A stretch of 64,000 bases of DNA, from contig JAEUOZ010000076.1 in the NCBI GenBank assembly GCA_016790225.1, forward strand, positions 1 through 64,000, read 5' to 3'. Position numbers and translations under genes: made by a program. Shown here piece by piece: positions 46,891 through 56,575 of this stretch. The first letter of the stretch is position 1. Each line of letters begins with the position of its first letter. The stretch comes from Rubrivivax sp. (GTDB lineage Bacteria > Pseudomonadota > Gammaproteobacteria > Burkholderiales > Burkholderiaceae). The notes beneath the pieces were generated by a model. It saw nothing but the letters and a program-made list of their open reading frames with translations. It was not told the DNA's origin and ran no database searches.

Positions 46891-49800
46891 TCAGGCCGCC
46901 TCCACCAGCGCCGGCGTGGTGATTTCTCCCGGCACGGCCTTGCGCGCAAACCACAGGTAGACGGTCGGCACGACGAAGATCGTGAGCAGCGTACCCACCG
47001 ACATGCCACCCACGATGACCCAGCCGATCTGCTGCCGGCTCTCGGCACCGGCACCCGTGGCCAGGGCCAGGGGCAAGGCGCCCAGCACCATGGCGCCTGT
47101 GGTCATCAGGATGGGCCTCAGGCGCAGGCTGGCCGCCTCGACCACCGCATCGCGCGTGGCCCGCCCCTGACGGCGCAGTTGATTGGAAAATTCCACGATC
47201 AGGATGCCGTGCTTGGTGATCAGCCCCACCAGCGTCACCAGGCCGATCTGCGAGAACACATTCAAGGTGCCCCCGCTCCAGTGGATGGCCGCGAGCGCGC
47301 CCACCAGGGCGAGCGGCACGGACAGCAGGATCACGAACGGATCGATGAAGCTCTCGAACTGCGCGGCCAGCACCAGGAAGATGAAGAGCAGCGCCAGCAC
47401 GAATACCGTCAGCAGCGCCCCGCTGGACGCCCGGAACTCCCGGCTCACGCCGTTGAGCTCGGTTGCGTAGCCCGGTGGCAGCACCCGCGCCGCCGTCTGG
47501 TCGAGGAATTTCAGCGCCTCACCCAGCGTGTAGCCCGGGGCCAGATTGGCCGTCACCGTGACCGACCTGCGCTGATTGAAGTGGTTGAGTTCGCGCGGAC
47601 CCACGGCTTCGCGCACCTTGACCAGGGAAGACAGCGGCACCATCGCGTCGTTGCGGCCGCGGACGAACAGCCGATCGATCGCCTCCGGCGTGGCGCGGCC
47701 TTCGGCACCGGTCTGCACCAGCACATCGAACTGCTCGGCATCCCGCTTGTAGCGCGTGACCACACGTCCGCCGAGCATGGTTTCAACCGTTCGGGCCACC
47801 GCTTCGACGGCCACGCCGGCATCGGCGGCGCGGTCCCGGTCCACTTCCAGGAAGATCTCGGGCTTGTTCAGCTGCAGATCGATGTCCGGCTGGACGATGC
47901 CCGGATTCTTCGCGATCTCCTGCATCATCTGCTGCGCCACGCGCGCCATGCTCTCGTAGCTGTCGCCGCTGACCAGCACATAGTTGATCGGGCGCTCGCG
48001 GAAGCCCTGCCCCAGGCTGGGCGGCGTGACCGGAAAGGCCGAGACCCCCGGCAAGGCCATCAGGCGCGGCAGCAGCTCACGCTGCAACTGGGCGGTGCTC
48101 TTGCTGCGCTCTTCCCAATCGACCGTCCGCAGGACGCCGAAGGCACTGGAGACCTGCCCGCCGCCCACGAACATGAAGCGCCGGTCGAACTCGGGATACT
48201 GGGCCGTGATCGCGTCGATCGCATCCAGATAGCGCGCGGTGTACTGAAGCGTCGCACCATCCGGCGCACGGATCGGCATGGCGATCACGCCGCGGTCTTC
48301 CAGCGGTGCCAGTTCGCTCTTCGCCGTGCTGTAGAGGTAGGCGATCCCGCCGCCGCTGGCGGCCATCACGGCCAGGATCACCCAGCCATGGGCCAGCGTC
48401 CAGCGCAAGGCGGTTCCATAGCCTTGGGTGGTCGCCACCAGCACGCGCTCCATGAAGCGATCGAACCAGCCGGGCTTGTCGTTGTGCTTCAGCAGCTTGC
48501 TGCACATCATCGGCGTGAGCGTCAGCGCAACAAAGCCCGAGACCAGCACGGCACCCGCCAGCGTCAGCGCAAACTCGATGAAGAGCCGCCCGGTTCGGCC
48601 CGGCGTGAAGGCCAGCGGCGCGAAGACCGCGGCCAGCGTGAGCGTCATCGCGATGACGGCAAAGCTGATCTCGCGCACACCCTTGATCGCCGCCTGGAAG
48701 GGCGCGAGCCCTTCCTCGATGTGGCGGAAGATGTTTTCCAGAACGACGATCGCATCGTCCACCACCAGGCCGATGGCGAGCACCAGCGCCAGCATCACCA
48801 GCGTATTCACGGTGAAGCCGGCCGCCGCCACCAGTGCGAAGGCGCCGATCAGGCTCACCGGTATGGTGACCAGCGGAATGATCGACGCACGCAGCGTGCG
48901 CAGGAAGACGAAGATCACCAGCGCCACCAGCACCACGGCTTCGATGAGCGTCTGGTAGACCGCCTTGATCGACCGGTCGATGAAGACCGACAGGTCGTTG
49001 GCCTGCACCACCTTCACCGAAGGCGGCAGGTCGCGCTGGATCTGCGGCATCACGTCGCGCACGCCATTGGCCACGTCGATCGGGTTGGCCGTGGCGTTGC
49101 GGATGATGCCGGTGCTCATCGACGGTACGCCGTTCAGCCGCACGCGGCTGCGCTCGCTGGCCGCGGCCTCCTCGATGCGCGCCACGTCGCGCAGGCGCAC
49201 GCTGAAACCGGGCTGCGTCTTCACCACGATGGAGCCAAACTGCTCCGGCGTATTCAGATCGGTCCGCGCGGTGACGTTGAACTCGCGCGTCAGGCTTTCG
49301 ATGCGTCCCGCCGGCACCTCCAGGTTCTGCCGCCGCATCGCGTCTTCGACGTCCTGCACCGTCAGCCGGTACGAGGCCAGGCGATCCGGATCCAGCCAGA
49401 TGCGCATCGAGAACTTCCGATCTCCACCCACCTGCACATCGGCAACGCCGGGAACCGTCTGCAGCCGCGGCTTGACCACGCGGTTGATCAGATCGGTCAG
49501 CTCCAGCGCGCCCATGGTCTCGCTGGTGTAGGCCAGCCAGATGGTGGGTGTGGCGTCGGCCTCAACCTTTGAAATCACGGGCTCGTCGACCGCCGCCGGC
49601 AGGCGGCCCCGCACACGGGCCACGCGGTCGCGCACCTCGGCCGCAGCGGTATCGGGATCCTTGCTGAGCTTGAAGCGCACCGTGATCTGGCTGCTCTCCG
49701 TGCGCGACACGGAGGTCATGATGTCCACGCCGTCGATGCCGGCGATGGAGTCCTCCAGCGGCTTGGTCACTTGCGACTCGATGACCTCGGACGAGGCACC

Positions 49801-49956
49801 CAGCAGCCGCGTGCTGACGTTCACCAGCGGTTCGTCGATGCGCGGGTACTCGCGCACCGAGAGCCGGTCGAAGGACACCAGGCCCACCAGCACCAGCAGC
49901 AGCGACATCACGGTGGCCAGCACCGGCCGGCGGATCGAAGTCTCGGACAAACGCAT
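46891..49956 (-). CDS. RND-family multidrug efflux permease (MdtC/HAE type)
   Basis: 1021-residue inner-membrane proton/drug antiporter. MRLSETSIRRPVLATVMSLL is the first helix. The transmembrane proton-relay region LVLAIGLVVDDAIVVLENIF contains the paired aspartates, and EYPRIDEP, GSIVVKTQPGFSVRLRDVA and TLNVFSQIGLVTLVGLITKHG with GILIVEFSNQLR fit MdtB/MdtC-like pumps. Two periplasmic porter domains are encoded, at about 40-330 and 560-860. Partner adaptor gene lies 29 nt upstream. No outer-membrane channel gene is seen nearby. Confidence 0.95.
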   Translation of the reverse strand: MRLSETSIRRPVLATVMSLLLVLVGLVSFDRLSVREYPRIDEPLVNVSTRLLGASSEVIESQVTKPLEDSIAGIDGVDIMTSVSRTESSQITVRFKLSKDPDTAAAEVRDRVARVRGRLPAAVDEPVISKVEADATPTIWLAYTSETMGALELTDLINRVVKPRLQTVPGVADVQVGGDRKFSMRIWLDPDRLASYRLTVQDVEDAMRRQNLEVPAGRIESLTREFNVTARTDLNTPEQFGSIVVKTQPGFSVRLRDVARIEEAAASERSRVRLNGVPSMSTGIIRNATANPIDVANGVRDVMPQIQRDLPPSVKVVQANDLSVFIDRSIKAVYQTLIEAVVLVALVIFVFLRTLRASIIPLVTIPVSLIGAFALVAAAGFTVNTLVMLALVLAIGLVVDDAIVVLENIFRHIEEGLAPFQAAIKGVREISFAVIAMTLTLAAVFAPLAFTPGRTGRLFIEFALTLAGAVLVSGFVALTLTPMMCSKLLKHNDKPGWFDRFMERVLVATTQGYGTALRWTLAHGWVILAVMAASGGGIAYLYSTAKSELAPLEDRGVIAMPIRAPDGATLQYTARYLDAIDAITAQYPEFDRRFMFVGGGQVSSAFGVLRTVDWEERSKSTAQLQRELLPRLMALPGVSAFPVTPPSLGQGFRERPINYVLVSGDSYESMARVAQQMMQEIAKNPGIVQPDIDLQLNKPEIFLEVDRDRAADAGVAVEAVARTVETMLGGRVVTRYKRDAEQFDVLVQTGAEGRATPEAIDRLFVRGRNDAMVPLSSLVKVREAVGPRELNHFNQRRSVTVTANLAPGYTLGEALKFLDQTAARVLPPGYATELNGVSREFRASSGALLTVFVLALLFIFLVLAAQFESFIDPFVILLSVPLALVGALAAIHWSGGTLNVFSQIGLVTLVGLITKHGILIVEFSNQLRRQGRATRDAVVEAASLRLRPILMTTGAMVLGALPLALATGAGAESRQQIGWVIVGGMSVGTLLTIFVVPTVYLWFARKAVPGEITTPALVEAA

Positions 49957-49985
49957 GGCGGTCCTCCAGGTGTCTTGAGCCAGGC

Positions 49986-51389
49986 TCAGGGAGCCGGCCT
50001 GGACGCCGCGCGAGCGCCTTCGCCGGCGCCCGCGTTGGGCGCTGGGCCCTGGCCGGTCTTGTCTGCAGGCTTCTCGCCGGCCTTCTCGATCGCCTTTTCC
50101 CCCGGCGCGCCCTTGGCGCCCGGGGCAGCGGCCCCGGGCGGGCGGCCACCGCCCTGCGGCTTGTCGATGTCGACCACGCGCACCGGCAGCGCGTCGCCCC
50201 GCGCCAGCCGGGCCTGGCCCGCCGTGACCACCGTGTCGCCTGCGGCGACGCCTTCCAGGATCTCGACCTTGCCCGGCACGCGCAGGCCGATGCGCGCTTC
50301 CAGCCGCTGGGAGACAGGGCCCTTGGGGCCTTGCACCACCTTGAAGAGAAACTGCTTGCCCGCCAGCGGGACCAGGGCTTCCTCGGGCACCAGCACCGCC
50401 GCAGGCCGCGCGCCGAAGACGACCCGGGCCCGCGCAAACATGCCGGGCCGCAGCGCGCCTTCGGTGTTGCGCAATTCGGCGCGCACCAGCAGCGCCCGGC
50501 CATTGGCATCGACCTGGGAATCCAGCGCGGTCACGGTGCCGCTGAAGTTCCGGCCCGGCAAGGCGTCGATCTGGGCTTCGACCGATCGGCCCGGCCGAAC
50601 CTGGGGCACGTAGCGCTCAGGCAGGCGGAAATCGAGAAAGACCGAGCCGACATCGTCCAGCGTCACGACATCGGCGCCATCCTTGAGGTAATCGCCAACA
50701 TGGACGCTGCGGATGCCGGCCACGGCATCAAAGGGCGCCAGCACCCGCATGCGCGACATCTGCGCCTGGGCCAGCGCCACCTGCGCCTGGGCCACCTCCA
50801 GCGCGGCGGCGTTCTGATCGACCGCGCTCTGGCTGACAAAATTCTGCGCCGCCAGCTCGCGGCTGCGCTGCAGGTTGGTACGCGCGATCTGTGCCTGCGC
50901 CTCGGCCTGCTTCAGCTGCGCGGACTGCAGGGTGTCATCCAGCTGCAGCAGCAACTGGCCCTTGCGCACGCGCGCGCCATCTTCGAAACCGAGCACGGCG
51001 ATCCGTCCGCTGACCTCGGGCCGCAGCACCACGCTGCGGCGCGCACGCACCGTGCCCACGGCCTGGGCGTCGTCTTCCAGGCGTGCGCTCTCGGCCTTGG
51101 CCACTTCGACGGTCACCGGGCCGCCGGGGCCACCGGGGCCGCCCGGTCCGCCACCGGCCTTGCCACTCGCAGCGCCCGGGCCACCGGCACCCGGTGCCCC
51201 AGGGGCGCCGCCGCCGCCAGCCGCACCCGGCCCGCCAGCCATGGGGCCGGCACCCGCGCCCTTGCCATCACCCGGTGCTGCAGCCAGACCTGAAGCGGCG
51301 CCTGATCCGGCCGGTCGCTGGACGTACCAGGCCGCCACGGCAGCCAGTGCAAGGCCGAGCAAGGCCAGGATCAATTGGGGACGCTTCAT
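49986..51389 (-). CDS. RND efflux periplasmic adaptor subunit with low-complexity arms
   Basis: 467 residues. N-terminal hydrophobic anchor LILALLGLALAAVAAWYV, then a low-complexity Gly/Pro/Ala stretch (about 30-95). Membrane-fusion core: VVLRPEVSGRIAVLGFEDGA, then KGQLLLQLDDTLQSAQL (lipoyl half), a coiled-coil hairpin about 165-225, and VRPGRSVEAQIDALPGRNFS (beta barrel). The C-terminus is again Gly/Pro/Lys-rich and acidic. It links the pump at 46.9 kb to an outer-membrane channel. Same operon, first gene. Confidence 0.93.
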   Translation of the reverse strand: MKRPQLILALLGLALAAVAAWYVQRPAGSGAASGLAAAPGDGKGAGAGPMAGGPGAAGGGGAPGAPGAGGPGAASGKAGGGPGGPGGPGGPVTVEVAKAESARLEDDAQAVGTVRARRSVVLRPEVSGRIAVLGFEDGARVRKGQLLLQLDDTLQSAQLKQAEAQAQIARTNLQRSRELAAQNFVSQSAVDQNAAALEVAQAQVALAQAQMSRMRVLAPFDAVAGIRSVHVGDYLKDGADVVTLDDVGSVFLDFRLPERYVPQVRPGRSVEAQIDALPGRNFSGTVTALDSQVDANGRALLVRAELRNTEGALRPGMFARARVVFGARPAAVLVPEEALVPLAGKQFLFKVVQGPKGPVSQRLEARIGLRVPGKVEILEGVAAGDTVVTAGQARLARGDALPVRVVDIDKPQGGGRPPGAAAPGAKGAPGEKAIEKAGEKPADKTGQGPAPNAGAGEGARAASRPAP

Positions 51390-51545
51390 CTTGTGTCGGA
51401 ATGCTTCGAGAGCTGCTCAATGTAGCTGCTGAAGGCCCCAGCCCTCAGCGGGCTTTCAAGGATGGCGCACAGGCTCGACCAAGGGATCCCGGCCGCGTTC
51501 CGCGTTGACGGAAGGAGGCCATGCGCCGGCTCGGGCTGCGGCCGC

Positions 51546-51998
51546 TCAGCCCGGCCTGCTCTGGGCCGCGAGCACGCCCCGATTGGCCAGCGCATCCGCG
51601 CGCTCGTTGCCCGGATCGCCGCTGTGGCCGCGCACCCAGCGCCACTCGATGCGATGCGCCTGGACCAGCGTGTCCAGCTTCATCCACAGGTCCACGTTCT
51701 TCACGGGCTTGTTGTCCGCCGTGCGCCAGCCACGCCGCTTCCAGTTGTGGATCCAGCTCGTGATGCCGTTGCGGACATATTCGCTGTCGAGGAAGAGCAC
51801 GACCTCCGATCGCACTTCCAGCGCGGCCAGCGCCTCGATCACCGCCGTCATTTCCATGCGGTTGTTGGTGGTCGCCGCCTCGCCACCCCAGAGCTCGCGC
51901 TCCTGGGTTTCGCTGCGCAGCCAGGCGCCCCAGCCGCCAGGCCCTGGATTGCCCTTGCAGGCGCCATCGGTGTAGATCGTGATGCGAGGTGAGGTCAT
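51546..51998 (-). CDS. rnhA: Ribonuclease HI
   Basis: 150 residues. Catalytic motifs [49 protein letters not shown] and [18 protein letters not shown] carry the four acidic residues and His of RNase HI. It removes RNA from RNA-DNA hybrids. It follows the methyltransferase gene by 66 nt on the same strand; gloB-methyltransferase-rnhA order is common in Burkholderiales. Confidence 0.97.
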   Translation of the reverse strand: MTSPRITIYTDGACKGNPGPGGWGAWLRSETQERELWGGEAATTNNRMEMTAVIEALAALEVRSEVVLFLDSEYVRNGITSWIHNWKRRGWRTADNKPVKNVDLWMKLDTLVQAHRIEWRWVRGHSGDPGNERADALANRGVLAAQSRPG

Positions 51999-52064
51999 GG
52001 AGTCGAAGCGCCCCGCAGGCGCGTTGAACGGCCCACAGGCCGGAAGGGCGCAGCCGAAGGCCGT

Positions 52065-52907
52065 TCAGATCACGGGCTCTTCGGCGCTCTTGCGTCGCCG
52101 CTGAGCCACGACCGCCGGTGCCGCAGCCAGGGCCTTGGCCGGCCGACGAGCCAGGCCGACCAGGCGCATGCCGCGCACGCGCTTGACGGCCTCGATGGCG
52201 TAGACGCCACCCAGCACGGGCCACCAATGTGATCCGATGCGGTCCATCCAGGCCATGCGGTCCAAGGCTTTCTGCGTCTGGTGCGGCGGGCGCCAGCAGC
52301 CGAAGCGCCCGCCCTGGATCTCGAAGCTCAGCAGGCGCAGCCAGTCGCGCACGCGGCGATAGCCGAGGAACTCCGCCGCGTGCGAGGCGCGGCCCCGCTC
52401 GGCATGGGCCACGCCCAGGCGCGCGCCCCAGCCGGCCCGCTGCCGGATGCCCCACAGGCTGGCCGGGTTGAAGCCCAGGATCACCACGCGCCCTTCGGGC
52501 ACCAGCACCCGTTCCACCTCGGCCAGGGTGGCGTGCGGATCGCGCGCCAGCTCCAGCGTGTGCGGCAGCAGGATCAGATCGATGCTGGCCTGCGGAAAGG
52601 GCAGCGCGTCGTACTCGCAGTGCAGCGCCACGGGCAGCTCGGGCGACTGCGTGCTGATCGAGGCATCTTCCGGCGGCGGCATCTCGATGGGCTCCGGCTC
52701 GGAGAGGCCGTCATGCGCCACCCAGCGGTGCGGCATGCGGTTGGCGCGCAGGCCGTCCAGCTCCGGCAGGCCCAGCTGCAAGGCGTGGTAGCCGAAGGCG
52801 TCTGCCACCGCGCGGTCCGCCTGACGCTGGGACCAGGCCAGCGCGTAGCGGCCGGCCGGGGAAGCCAGCCAGGGGCCGATCTCTATAATTCGCTGCACGT
52901 CTGGCAT
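52065..52907 (-). CDS. Class I SAM-dependent methyltransferase (type 11-like)
   Basis: 280 residues. SAM-binding core: EYDALPFPQASIDLILLPHT, AEVERVLVPEGRVVILGFNP, which are motif II/III of type 11 methyltransferases; the glycine-rich motif I is weak, as in related proteins of this locus. C-terminal basic tail (AQRRRKSAEE). Substrate unknown. ATG at 52907 shares CATG with the gloB start on the other strand; GGTGA precedes it. Starts further upstream, TTG at 52940, would overlap gloB more. Confidence 0.82.
   Translation of the reverse strand: MPDVQRIIEIGPWLASPAGRYALAWSQRQADRAVADAFGYHALQLGLPELDGLRANRMPHRWVAHDGLSEPEPIEMPPPEDASISTQSPELPVALHCEYDALPFPQASIDLILLPHTLELARDPHATLAEVERVLVPEGRVVILGFNPASLWGIRQRAGWGARLGVAHAERGRASHAAEFLGYRRVRDWLRLLSFEIQGGRFGCWRPPHQTQKALDRMAWMDRIGSHWWPVLGGVYAIEAVKRVRGMRLVGLARRPAKALAAAPAVVAQRRRKSAEEPVI
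52884..52889 (+). promoter_or_regulatory. -10 element for gloB
   Basis: TATAAT, a perfect consensus, on the plus strand 16 nt before the gloB ATG and inside the first codons of the opposite methyltransferase gene. It would give a 5' leader of about 10 nt. The -35 region is poor. Confidence 0.5.
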
Positions 52908-53679
52908 GAACGTCACCGCACTCCCCGCCTTCACGGACAACTACATCTGGATGCTGCAGGACGGTGTCGGCGCCGCCGTCGTCGATCCGGGCGACGCCGC
53001 ACCCGTCGAGGAGGCGCTCGATCGCCAGGGCCTCACGCTTCGGGCCATTCTAGTGACGCACCATCACGCCGATCACGTCGGCGGCATCGACGCCTTGCGC
53101 CCGCGCCTGCAGGGCCCCGTCTACGGGCCGGCGGCCGAACACATTCCGGGCCCCTTCGTCCCCTTGCGCGAGGGCGATGACATCGAGGTGCTGGGTCTGC
53201 AATTGCGGGTGCTGTCCGTGCCGGGCCATACGGCGGGCCATATCGCCTACCACCTGGCCCACACACCCTCCGGCAGGCCCTGGCTCTTTTGCGGCGACAC
53301 GCTGTTCAGCGCCGGCTGCGGTCGGCTGTTCGAGGGCACACCGGCGCAGATGCATGACTCGCTGTCGCGGCTGGCCGCCCTGCCGGCCCAGACCGAGGTC
53401 TATTGCACCCACGAGTACACGCTCTCGAACCTGCGGTTTGCGTTGGCGGTCGAGCCGCACAACGCCGATCTCCAGGCCGCCTGGCTGCGTTGCCAGGCAC
53501 TGCGCGAAGCCGGCCGCATCACGCTGCCTTCGAGCATCGGCCAGGAGCGGCTGATCAATCCCTTCCTCCGCTGTGAAACGCCCGAAGTGGCGGCCAGCGC
53601 GCAGGCCCATGGCGCGGGAGGCAATGCGCCGGTGGCGGTCTTCGCTGCTTTGCGCGAATGGAAGAACCACTTTCGATGA
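52906..53679 (+). CDS. gloB: Hydroxyacylglutathione hydrolase (glyoxalase II)
   Basis: 257 residues. Metallo-beta-lactamase fold with THHHADHVGG binding two metals, VPGHTAGHIAYHL, LFCGDTLFSAGCGRLFEGTP and CTHEYTLSNLRFAL, then C-terminal NPFLRC substrate region. It hydrolyses S-lactoylglutathione in methylglyoxal detoxification. The ATG overlaps the divergent methyltransferase start, and the stop overlaps the transglycosylase start (ATGA). Confidence 0.97.
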   Translation: MNVTALPAFTDNYIWMLQDGVGAAVVDPGDAAPVEEALDRQGLTLRAILVTHHHADHVGGIDALRPRLQGPVYGPAAEHIPGPFVPLREGDDIEVLGLQLRVLSVPGHTAGHIAYHLAHTPSGRPWLFCGDTLFSAGCGRLFEGTPAQMHDSLSRLAALPAQTEVYCTHEYTLSNLRFALAVEPHNADLQAAWLRCQALREAGRITLPSSIGQERLINPFLRCETPEVAASAQAHGAGGNAPVAVFAALREWKNHFR

Positions 53680-55514
53680 CACCCCCGCACCGCATGCGGC
53701 GCGTCTTCGCGCTCGCGCTGATGGCGCAAGCCCTGATGGGGTCCGCGCTGCAGGCGCGCGCCTCGGAAGGCCCGGACGAACCGCCGCGCGCCGAAAGCCT
53801 GCCTCAGAACACCCCCGCTACCGTGCCTGCGGCCCAGCCGCCTGTGGCGCCTGCCGCAGCCACGGCAGGTGCTGCAGCATCGGCGGCCGCCTCGACGCCC
53901 GCGCCGGCCCCGGGCACATCGCCAGCACGGGCCCCGGCTGCCGCCGGCGTACCCGCTGCCGTGCCTGGAACGGGCTCCCTTTCAGCCCCTCTTCCGGCAC
54001 CCACACCGGCACCCGCACCGGCACCCACACCAGCATCCGCGCCGCTGTCCGCGTCGCCCTCCGCGGACACGCCGGCCAGAGCCGCTGCCGCTCCACCTCA
54101 GCCAGCACCTGCTGCGGGATCGGGACCCGGCGGCACAGACCCCGGCGTGGTCGGCACGGAGGCCGCCCCGCGCGTGCAGGACGTGGTCGAGCAACCGGCG
54201 CTGTACGAAGACTTGTGGGCCCGCGTGCGCAAGCACTATGCGATCCCGGCTCTCGACAACGAGCTCGTCCGCAAATGGGAGAGCTACTACAGCTCGCGCC
54301 CCGACTATCTGCAGCGCATGTTCGAGCGCGGCGGCCGCTACCTCTTCCACATCGTCGAAGAGGTCTCGCGCCGCGGCATGCCCAGCGAGCTGGCGCTGCT
54401 GCCCTTCATCGAGAGCGCGTTCAACCCGCTCGCCATGTCGTCGGCCAGGGCGTCAGGCATCTGGCAGTTCATGCCCGCCACGGGCCGGCACTTCGATCTG
54501 CGCCAGAACATCTTTCGTGATGACCGTCGCAGCGTCGTCGACTCCACCCGTGCCGCGCTGGATTACCTGCAGCAGCTGCACGGCATGTTCGGCGACTGGC
54601 GCCTGGCGCTGGCTGCCTACAACTGGGGCCAGGGCAATGTCGGCCGCGCACAGGCCAGCAACCGGCGCCGCGGGCAAGGCCTGGAGTACACCGATCTGGT
54701 GATGCCGGACGAGACGCGAAACTACGTGCCCAAGCTGCAGGCGATCGCCAATCTGGTGGCGCGGCCCCAGCAGTTCGGGCTTCAGCTGCCGCCGCTGCTG
54801 AACCACCCGTACTTCCTCACGGTCGAGGTGGATCGCGACATCGACGTCGCCCTCGTGATCCGCCTGGCCGGGCTGAGTCAGGACGAGTTCCAGGCCCTGA
54901 ATCCGCAGATGAACAAGCCCGTGATCCTGGCCGCCGGCACGCCCCAGCTGCTGCTGCCCTTCGAGAGTGCGCGGCGGTTTCAGCGCGAGGTGCTCGATCA
55001 CCGCGGGCCGTTTGCCACCTGGACGGCCTGGGTGGCGCCGCGCACGCTCAAGCCCTCGGAAGCGGCGCAGGCCGTCGGCATGAGCGAAGAGCGCCTGCGG
55101 GAGGTCAACCGCATCCCCCCGCGCATGATCGTCAAGGCCGGCTCCACGCTGCTGGTGCCGCGCGGCGCTTCGGTGCAGCGCGATGTCTCCGAGCACCTGG
55201 CCGATACGGCCACCATGCTGCTGGCGCCCGAAGCCTCCCCTGGGCGCAAGCGCACGGTGCGTGCGGGCCCGCGGGGCGAAACAGTGGCCGCGATGGCGCG
55301 GCGGCTGCGCGTGAATCCGGTTCAGCTGGCCAGCTGGAACGGGGTCGCCGCAGGCGCCAGCTTCAAGCCCAATCAGGCCGTGGTGGTCTTCTCCGCACCG
55401 GTCAGGACGGCCGCACGCGCGCAACCGTCCAAGGCCCGGGCAGGCGCGCGTGCACCCACCAAGGCCCGCGTGGCAGCCCAGCCCAAGCCGCCGGTGCGCG
55501 TGGCCAAGCGCTGA
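53676..55514 (+). CDS. MltD-like membrane-bound lytic murein transglycosylase
   Basis: 612 residues. Signal peptide RRVFALALMAQALMGSALQA; a long Ala/Pro-rich linker at about 30-160 (PAPTPAPAPAPTPASAP); SLT catalytic domain with LALLPFIESAFNPLAMSSAR (the catalytic Glu in FIES) and GIWQFMPATGRHFDLR, ALAAYNWGQGNVGRA; then two LysM-like units, around 455 and 550, that bind peptidoglycan. Cuts glycan strands of murein. Coupled to gloB by ATGA, a conserved gene pair. Confidence 0.93.
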   Translation: MTPPHRMRRVFALALMAQALMGSALQARASEGPDEPPRAESLPQNTPATVPAAQPPVAPAAATAGAAASAAASTPAPAPGTSPARAPAAAGVPAAVPGTGSLSAPLPAPTPAPAPAPTPASAPLSASPSADTPARAAAAPPQPAPAAGSGPGGTDPGVVGTEAAPRVQDVVEQPALYEDLWARVRKHYAIPALDNELVRKWESYYSSRPDYLQRMFERGGRYLFHIVEEVSRRGMPSELALLPFIESAFNPLAMSSARASGIWQFMPATGRHFDLRQNIFRDDRRSVVDSTRAALDYLQQLHGMFGDWRLALAAYNWGQGNVGRAQASNRRRGQGLEYTDLVMPDETRNYVPKLQAIANLVARPQQFGLQLPPLLNHPYFLTVEVDRDIDVALVIRLAGLSQDEFQALNPQMNKPVILAAGTPQLLLPFESARRFQREVLDHRGPFATWTAWVAPRTLKPSEAAQAVGMSEERLREVNRIPPRMIVKAGSTLLVPRGASVQRDVSEHLADTATMLLAPEASPGRKRTVRAGPRGETVAAMARRLRVNPVQLASWNGVAAGASFKPNQAVVVFSAPVRTAARAQPSKARAGARAPTKARVAAQPKPPVRVAKR

Positions 55515-55556
55515 ATCCTCCTTGCGTGCGCCGTCGGCCGGCAGGCGCTGAGCCCG

Positions 55557-56147
55557 TCAGCGACGATCCGCCAGGGCGTGGGCGATGGTGCCCAGATCGA
55601 CGTACTCGAGTTCGCTGCCCACCGGCACGCCCCGCGCGAGACGCGTGACCTTCAGGCCGCGCGTCTTCAAGGCCTCGGCCGCGGCATGGGCGGTGGCCTC
55701 GCCTTCCGCCGTAAAACTGGTGGCCAGGATCACTTCCTGCACCACGCCATCACCCGCGCGTTCCATCAGGCGAACCAGCCCGATGTCGCCTGCGCCCACA
55801 CCATCCAGCGGGCTCAGGCGACCCATGAGGACAAAGTACAGCCCCTTGAAGCTGCCGCTGCGCTCCATCGCCGCCTGATCGGCCGGTGTCTCGACGACGC
55901 ACAGCAGCTGGGCATCGCGTGACGCATCGGCACAGGTGCGGCACAGCGCCGATTCGGCGAAGGTATGGCATCGCTCGCAGTGCCCCACACGCGCCACCGC
56001 CTGCGACAGCGCCTCCGACAGGCGCCGCGCGGCGGGCCGGTCGTGTTGCAGCAGGTGAAAGGCCATGCGCTGCGCCGACTTCTGGCCCACGCCAGGCAGG
56101 GCTCGCAGGGCCTCGATGAGCCCTGTGAGGACCGGTTCTTCAGCCAT
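55557..56147 (-). CDS. recR: Recombination mediator protein RecR
   Basis: 196 residues. N-terminal helix-hairpin-helix [20 protein letters not shown], four-cysteine zinc finger [16 protein letters not shown], and TOPRIM domain [20 protein letters not shown]. Works with RecO/RecF to load RecA at gaps. Third gene of dnaX-ybaB-recR. Confidence 0.97.
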   Translation of the reverse strand: MAEEPVLTGLIEALRALPGVGQKSAQRMAFHLLQHDRPAARRLSEALSQAVARVGHCERCHTFAESALCRTCADASRDAQLLCVVETPADQAAMERSGSFKGLYFVLMGRLSPLDGVGAGDIGLVRLMERAGDGVVQEVILATSFTAEGEATAHAAAEALKTRGLKVTRLARGVPVGSELEYVDLGTIAHALADRR

Positions 56148-56180
56148 CCTGCCAGGGGCCTGCCACGGCAGCCGCGTGCA

Positions 56181-56507
56181 TCAGAACGGCAGCTTCATGC
56201 CCGGCGGCAGCTGCAGGCCCGCGGTCAGCTTGCCCATGCGCTCGGTGCTGAGCTCTTCGGCGCGCCGCACGCCGTCATTGAAGGCCGCCGCCACGAGATC
56301 TTCCAGCATGTCCTTGTCGTCGGCCAGCAGGCTGGGGTCGATCGAGACCCGCTTCACATCGTGCTTGCAGGTCATCACGACCTTCACGAGGCCTGCGCCG
56401 GACTGGCCTTCCACTTCCAGCAGCGCCAGTTCGTCCTGAGCGCGCTTGAGGTTTTCCTGCATGGCCTGGGCCTGTTTCATCAGGCCGGCCAACTGGCCTT
56501 TCATCAT
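56181..56507 (-). CDS. ybaB: YbaB/EbfC nucleoid-associated protein
   Basis: 108 residues. [20 protein letters not shown], the helical tweezers, followed by [19 protein letters not shown] and ISPSLL-like [19 protein letters not shown]. Dimeric DNA-binding protein usually encoded between dnaX and recR, as here. MM start; the second Met 3 nt later is equally possible. Confidence 0.96.
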   Translation of the reverse strand: MMKGQLAGLMKQAQAMQENLKRAQDELALLEVEGQSGAGLVKVVMTCKHDVKRVSIDPSLLADDKDMLEDLVAAAFNDGVRRAEELSTERMGKLTAGLQLPPGMKLPF

Positions 56508-56575
56508 GGTGCGGTTCCTTTCGGTTCAATGTCGTGATTCTGGGGGCGCGCGGGCGCGCCGGCTTCAGGGGCGCC

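Noticed and set aside
47179..49572. A 797-codon open frame opposite the RND gene
   Set aside because: Antisense shadow with His/Gln/Arg bias; the minus-strand RND protein is unmistakable.
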